Assembly (NCBI GenBank): GCA_028554795.2
Contig: CM068839.1
Coordinates: 12,861,220-12,925,219, forward strand
Direction: 5' to 3'
Source of the DNA: Sinohyriopsis cumingii
Lineage: Eukaryota; Mollusca; Bivalvia; Unionida; Unionidae
Length of the DNA: 64,000 nt
Numbering within the stretch: position 1 is the first letter of the stretch; each line of letters opens with the position of its first letter. The position numbers and the translations under genes were made by a program. Below, in pieces: positions 60,637 through 64,000 of this stretch. The notes under the pieces are model-generated. The model was not told the DNA's origin. It saw only the letters and a list, made by a program, of their open reading frames with translations, and did not search any database.

Positions 60637-61592
60637 ATGACGTCCCTTCAGTCGCATCTTCCCGTCAAATTCATTCGTGCCTTGTATGGCATCAGTCGAG
60701 AAAAAAATCCACAAACACGACCTCGTGTCTTAGAAGCTAGTCTCAAAGAAGTCTTACGATGGTTCACGGTGACGGCACGTCAATTACTCCAAGGAATCAT
60801 TCAGATTCCTCATCAAACCAAACGCTTTTTCGATCGAAACAAAGTCGCTTTGGTCCAACTGGCCGATCCCCGCATCGACACTCAAACCAAAAAACAAATC
60901 ATTTTGAAACCTGGAGGGAGCGGTACTCTAGGAGGGGTCATCATTCGCTCACTCTTAAGATGGGATCCTAATGCCCCCAAAGTTATACCCAAGAAAAAAG
61001 TCCAACGAAGCCCGAAGAAGAAAAAGAAAAAGACCAGGTCCCCAAGAAAAACTTCTCCAGTGGCAGGACCCTCCTCTTCTCAGACACCACCCCGGAAAAA
61101 GAAAAGAAGCCCCCAGAAAAAGAAACAGAGAAAAAGTCCCCAGAAAAAGAAAAGTCCACAGAAGAAAACTAGTCGCAAGAGAGGCACTTCTTTTAGGCCA
61201 GGACGCAACCTTACACTCGCAAACCACGACCTGCCACGGCGGTGACTACGTCTCCGGCAGCCTCACGTTCATCCACTTCTCCGTTGATGACACCATGAAC
61301 TGAAGAGTACTTGGAGACGTTGATCACACCAAGAACTTCTCCGTTGATGACCCCAAAAAGAACTTCCCCAGTGGCAGGACCCTCCAATTTAGTGGCAGTG
61401 GCTGCTGCTCACAAAGTACTTTCTCCTAAAATCAAAGTCCATGAGAGATCGGGTATGTTACAAAGTTTACTGGATTTGTCCAAGCAAGAACTGGCTCGAT
61501 TTAGTCCGTTGCGTACCCCTGCACGACGTGTCATGCCTGTCATGAAGTTGATACGCCGTAAAGACAATCAGTGGCGACGCGTTCCAGTATAA
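60637..61592 (+). pseudogene. basic KKK/SP-rich virion-type protein, frameshifted (element 2)
   Basis: Counterpart of 35048-36004, start ATG at 60637. Five extra bases near 61190-61197 shift the frame, and a substitution creates TGA at about 61300. Open parts are 60637-61245 and 61311-61592. The final stop (61590-61592) lies in TATAAAAA. Confidence 0.75.
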
Positions 61593-61653
61593 AAAAGGCC
61601 TGTGACCAAGTCGGGGGTATCAGTGTTTTTTTGGTACTCCTGAACACTCAAAG

Positions 61654-62040
61654 ATGTCACCCTCCAGAAAACCCCAAGGAAAGAAAAGGAAAGGACTACC
61701 ACCACGTTTAGTCAAACATGGGGACATGTTATCTATCCTGTCCAAAGCTTCTCCACCTCTACGAAAAAAACTCATTCAATCGGCCTCCAAAGAGGTCATC
61801 AATACCGTGTGTGAATGTTGTTTGAACGTCTTGAAAGGCACGATCCCTTTGTCCAAACACCAGAAACAATGCTTAAGCAAACATCGTCACGTTCTTCGCC
61901 AAATGGTTCAAAAGAACATTCCCATTCGTCAAAAGAAGAAGATGTTGGTCCAACGTGGAGGCATTTTGCCTCTCTTGTTAGGCCCCATACTGAAAGGAGT
62001 CTTGGGAACCATGTTGGGAGGACTGGTGGGAGCAAGATAA
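61654..62040 (+). CDS. small basic virion-type protein with GG motif (element 2)
   Basis: 128 residues, counterpart of 34342-34728, with few changes. KKKMLVQRGGILPLLLGP is intact. It follows the broken gene directly, without the 62-aa basic gene seen in element 1. Its stop overlaps GATAAAAAGG. Confidence 0.7.
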   Translation: MSPSRKPQGKKRKGLPPRLVKHGDMLSILSKASPPLRKKLIQSASKEVINTVCECCLNVLKGTIPLSKHQKQCLSKHRHVLRQMVQKNIPIRQKKKMLVQRGGILPLLLGPILKGVLGTMLGGLVGAR

Positions 62041-62089
62041 AAAGGCCCTCGGAAGTCCCAAGATCTCAGAATCGACCCCTGACAACCCC

Positions 62090-62695
62090 ATGGAAGGACG
62101 AAAACTAGCTTTAGTGCCTTACAAACGATGGATGGAATACCATCGGTGGCAAGAACAACGCACCCCGCATTTACCTCCCAATCCCAATTTGAGTGAGATG
62201 TCGCAGTTACAACACGAATTGCAGTCCTTGATGGATCGCCAAGATTTGTCCGAAACAGAAAAATCGCAAAAGTACGGTCAACTCTTGCAACGACTGCAAC
62301 TCTTTCACCAGAAAGCTTTAGACGAAACAGCTCTACCCACTCTGAAAGATTTTAAGACCTTGATGAAAAGTCCAGCACCATCACCAGTACCAGTACCAGT
62401 ACCACCAGTACCAGTGGCCAAGACAGAAAAAGGAAAAGAAGAAGAAGAAGAAGGGTTTCAAACTCCACCAGAAAAAGTACGCAAGTTAACAACACCACCT
62501 ACCTCCAGAATTGGATGGATTAAAAAGATGATGGCCACCCCTTCTTCATCACAAGAGAAAAAGAAAGTGAAGACAGAAGTGAAACAAGAACCGATATCCC
62601 CCGCTCAGACATCCTCCTCCTCTTCAACACCTATTGCCGGTCGCACACGCAAAGCATTGCAATCCAAAAAAAATACCCCAAGAGAAAAAGAGTAG
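62090..62695 (+). CDS. coiled-coil/proline-rich virion-block protein, C-terminal frameshift (element 2)
   Basis: 201 residues. The first 110 are nearly identical to 33592-34293. The variable linker has VPVPVPPVPV-type repeats. A run of eight A at about 62667-62674 probably carries a one-base change: the family's conserved EWV-x-Y end is still visible in another frame just before TAA at 62721-62723. The effect is loss of the last few residues. Confidence 0.65.
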   Translation: MEGRKLALVPYKRWMEYHRWQEQRTPHLPPNPNLSEMSQLQHELQSLMDRQDLSETEKSQKYGQLLQRLQLFHQKALDETALPTLKDFKTLMKSPAPSPVPVPVPPVPVAKTEKGKEEEEEGFQTPPEKVRKLTTPPTSRIGWIKKMMATPSSSQEKKKVKTEVKQEPISPAQTSSSSSTPIAGRTRKALQSKKNTPREKE

Positions 62696-62743
62696 CATCT
62701 TCCAAGAGTGGGTGCCTTATTAACGCACCAACCAACACAAAAA

Positions 62744-63853
62744 ATGGAAAAAGTCTTAGCCAGCATTTACTACGATCCCTCCCATCCTGCAGGTTACGCA
62801 GGAGTTCAAAAATTGTATCGTGCTGCCAAAACGCGACTGAAAAGTCTCCGTTTACCTCAAGTGCAACGATGGTTACAAGAACAAGCTACTTACACTTTAC
62901 ACAAACCCATTCGACGCAAGTTTGCCAGAAGTCGCACCCGAGTGGAAGGCATCGATCATCAATGGCAAGCCGATTTAGCCGATGTCTCTCATTTGGCCAG
63001 CTACAATCGTGGCTACAAATATTTGTTTTGTGTCATCGACGTCTTTTCCAAATTTGCCTGGGTCGTGCCCTTGACTTCCAAATCGAGCAGCGAGTTAGTG
63101 CGAGCCCTGCAACGGGTGTTGAAACAAAGCGGTCGTCACCCTCTTCGATGGCAAACGGACAAAGGCACCGAATTTCTGAACCAAGCTTTCCAAAAAGAAT
63201 TAAAGAAACGTGACATTCATTTTTTTACCACCGAGAATCCCGAAACCAAAGCCAGCATCGTGGAACGTTTTCAACGCACTTTGAAAGAACGCATGTGGAA
63301 ATATTTTACGCATCACCACACTCTGAAGTACATCGACATCTTACCGCACCTGGTGCAAGCGTACAACCAATCTTACCATCGAAGCATCGGACGTGCCCCG
63401 CAAGACGTGACTCCCGACAACGAAGTGATGGTGTTTGAGCGTCTGTTTGGTAGGTCCCCGACGAGGGCTGTCCCCAAGAAAAGTGGAATGTTGGCCGTAG
63501 GAGATTGGGTGCGCATTGGCAAAACCAAACGCACTTTCGACAAAGGTTACTTACCTAACTGGACCACCGAATTGTTTCGCGTCACTGGACGAGTGCATGG
63601 CCGTCATCCTGCCGTCTATAAATTGGAAGACATGAACGGAGAAGTGCTCAAAGGAACGTTTTATTTGCCCGAGTTACAACGTGTGACCAAAAAAGAAGAC
63701 GACGTGTACGACATCGAAAGCATTCTCGAACGCAGAACCCGTAAAGTGGGCAAACGACGTGTCAAAGAAGTCAAAGTACGTTGGAAAGGATATCCACCCA
63801 GTTTTGATTCTTGGATCGACGCTTCGCAAGTCATCGACTATAAAAAGAAGTGA
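62744..63853 (+). CDS. INT: chromodomain integrase (element 2)
   Basis: 369 residues from the ATG at 62744. D, D and E in QADLADV, TDKGTEF and KASIVERFQ are intact, as is the chromodomain VKVRWKGYP. Very close to element 1, with synonymous changes dominating by eye, which suggests it was under selection until recently. Confidence 0.95.
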   Translation: MEKVLASIYYDPSHPAGYAGVQKLYRAAKTRLKSLRLPQVQRWLQEQATYTLHKPIRRKFARSRTRVEGIDHQWQADLADVSHLASYNRGYKYLFCVIDVFSKFAWVVPLTSKSSSELVRALQRVLKQSGRHPLRWQTDKGTEFLNQAFQKELKKRDIHFFTTENPETKASIVERFQRTLKERMWKYFTHHHTLKYIDILPHLVQAYNQSYHRSIGRAPQDVTPDNEVMVFERLFGRSPTRAVPKKSGMLAVGDWVRIGKTKRTFDKGYLPNWTTELFRVTGRVHGRHPAVYKLEDMNGEVLKGTFYLPELQRVTKKEDDVYDIESILERRTRKVGKRRVKEVKVRWKGYPPSFDSWIDASQVIDYKKK

Positions 63854-63858
63854 CCATC

Positions 63859-64000
63859 ATGCCCTTTCACACAGACGCAGCTACGTCGACCACTCCTCCT
63901 TCACCTAGTTCTTCTGTGCAAGATTTACAAAAACAACCCTTGTGGGTGTGGTGTGGAAAACGTGTGCCTAAAACGCAAATCGTCTTTTTCTGCCAAATCT
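63859..64000 (+). CDS. Polinton membrane protein, 5' part only (element 2)
   Basis: Start ATG at 63859, 5 bp after the integrase stop. Matches 32032-32451 through KTQIVFFCQ, where the window ends. Confidence 0.75.
   Translation, partial: MPFHTDAATSTTPPSPSSSVQDLQKQPLWVWCGKRVPKTQIVFFCQI

Larger units (their letters stand above)
50392..64000 (+). mobile_element. element 2: Maverick/Polinton, truncated by the window end
   Basis: Starts AGTAG at 50392 by comparison with element 1. The six bases before it are TATGTA, but the right end is outside the window so the duplication cannot be checked. It is opposite in orientation to element 1 and collinear with it through the membrane-protein gene. Terminal repeats read TTACGTACAA where element 1 has TTACGGACAA in several units, so each copy's repeats have evolved together. 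PolB, one virion-type gene and the end of another are broken. Differences in gene content are listed separately. Confidence 0.95.

Overview
The window is animal nuclear DNA, most likely from a mollusc or other lophotrochozoan. The species call is inference from the repeat style; no species marker was recognised. It is AT-rich and intron-rich, and full of minisatellites, tRNA-derived SINEs and a hAT-type MITE. It carries two Maverick/Polinton elements (virus-like DNA transposons, adintovirus-like) in opposite orientation.

Positions 1-25527 are host DNA. They hold the last two coding exons of a ZNRF1/2-type RING E3 ligase (1484-1589 and 7789-7846). The 6.2 kb intron between them is largely a 67-bp satellite of about 58 copies. 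The rest of this part is non-coding: minisatellites with units of 33, 90, 63, 109, 42, 35, 33 and 54 bp, SINEs and older dispersed repeats.

Positions 25534-45695 are a complete Polinton (element 1, 20,162 bp). It has 364-bp terminal inverted repeats beginning AGTAG and a perfect 6-bp target-site duplication, GAGATT. The minus strand carries three tandem small coiled-coil cassettes, then a virion block: adenain-like protease, Cys/His protein, double jelly-roll major capsid protein, basic core-like protein, penton-like minor capsid protein, membrane protein, chromodomain integrase, small basic virion-type proteins and packaging ATPase. Next comes a probable host-interaction block of a tail-anchored helical protein, F-box-like proteins and a BIR protein. 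A broken protein-primed DNA polymerase B follows. A CCHC zinc-knuckle protein and two terminal genes complete it.

Positions 45702-50391 are host DNA, with a 43-bp minisatellite and a GTCG-rich array. Element 2 starts at 50392 in the opposite orientation and runs off the window inside the membrane-protein gene. It is collinear with element 1 but has an extra BIR gene, an extra F-box-like fragment, no 62-aa basic gene, and its own set of breaks.

The most striking observation is at the 3' ends of the terminal genes. All seven terminal-block genes (five in element 1, two in element 2) are followed, 19-30 nt after the stop codon and on the sense strand, by a perfect 6-bp stem with a TTTC loop. 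After it come ACCCA-like bases and a purine-rich GAAAAGA-type element about 12 nt further on. This is the layout of the 3' processing signal of replication-dependent histone mRNAs. It suggests that these virus-like genes make non-polyadenylated, S-phase-linked messages, while the neighbouring zinc-knuckle gene keeps an ordinary AATAAA signal. The divergent promoters of the same genes carry paired CCAAT boxes, a perfect CRE palindrome and TATA boxes, which also resembles a histone gene pair. A second notable point is one identical in-frame TAA inside polB in both copies, although the other breaks differ.
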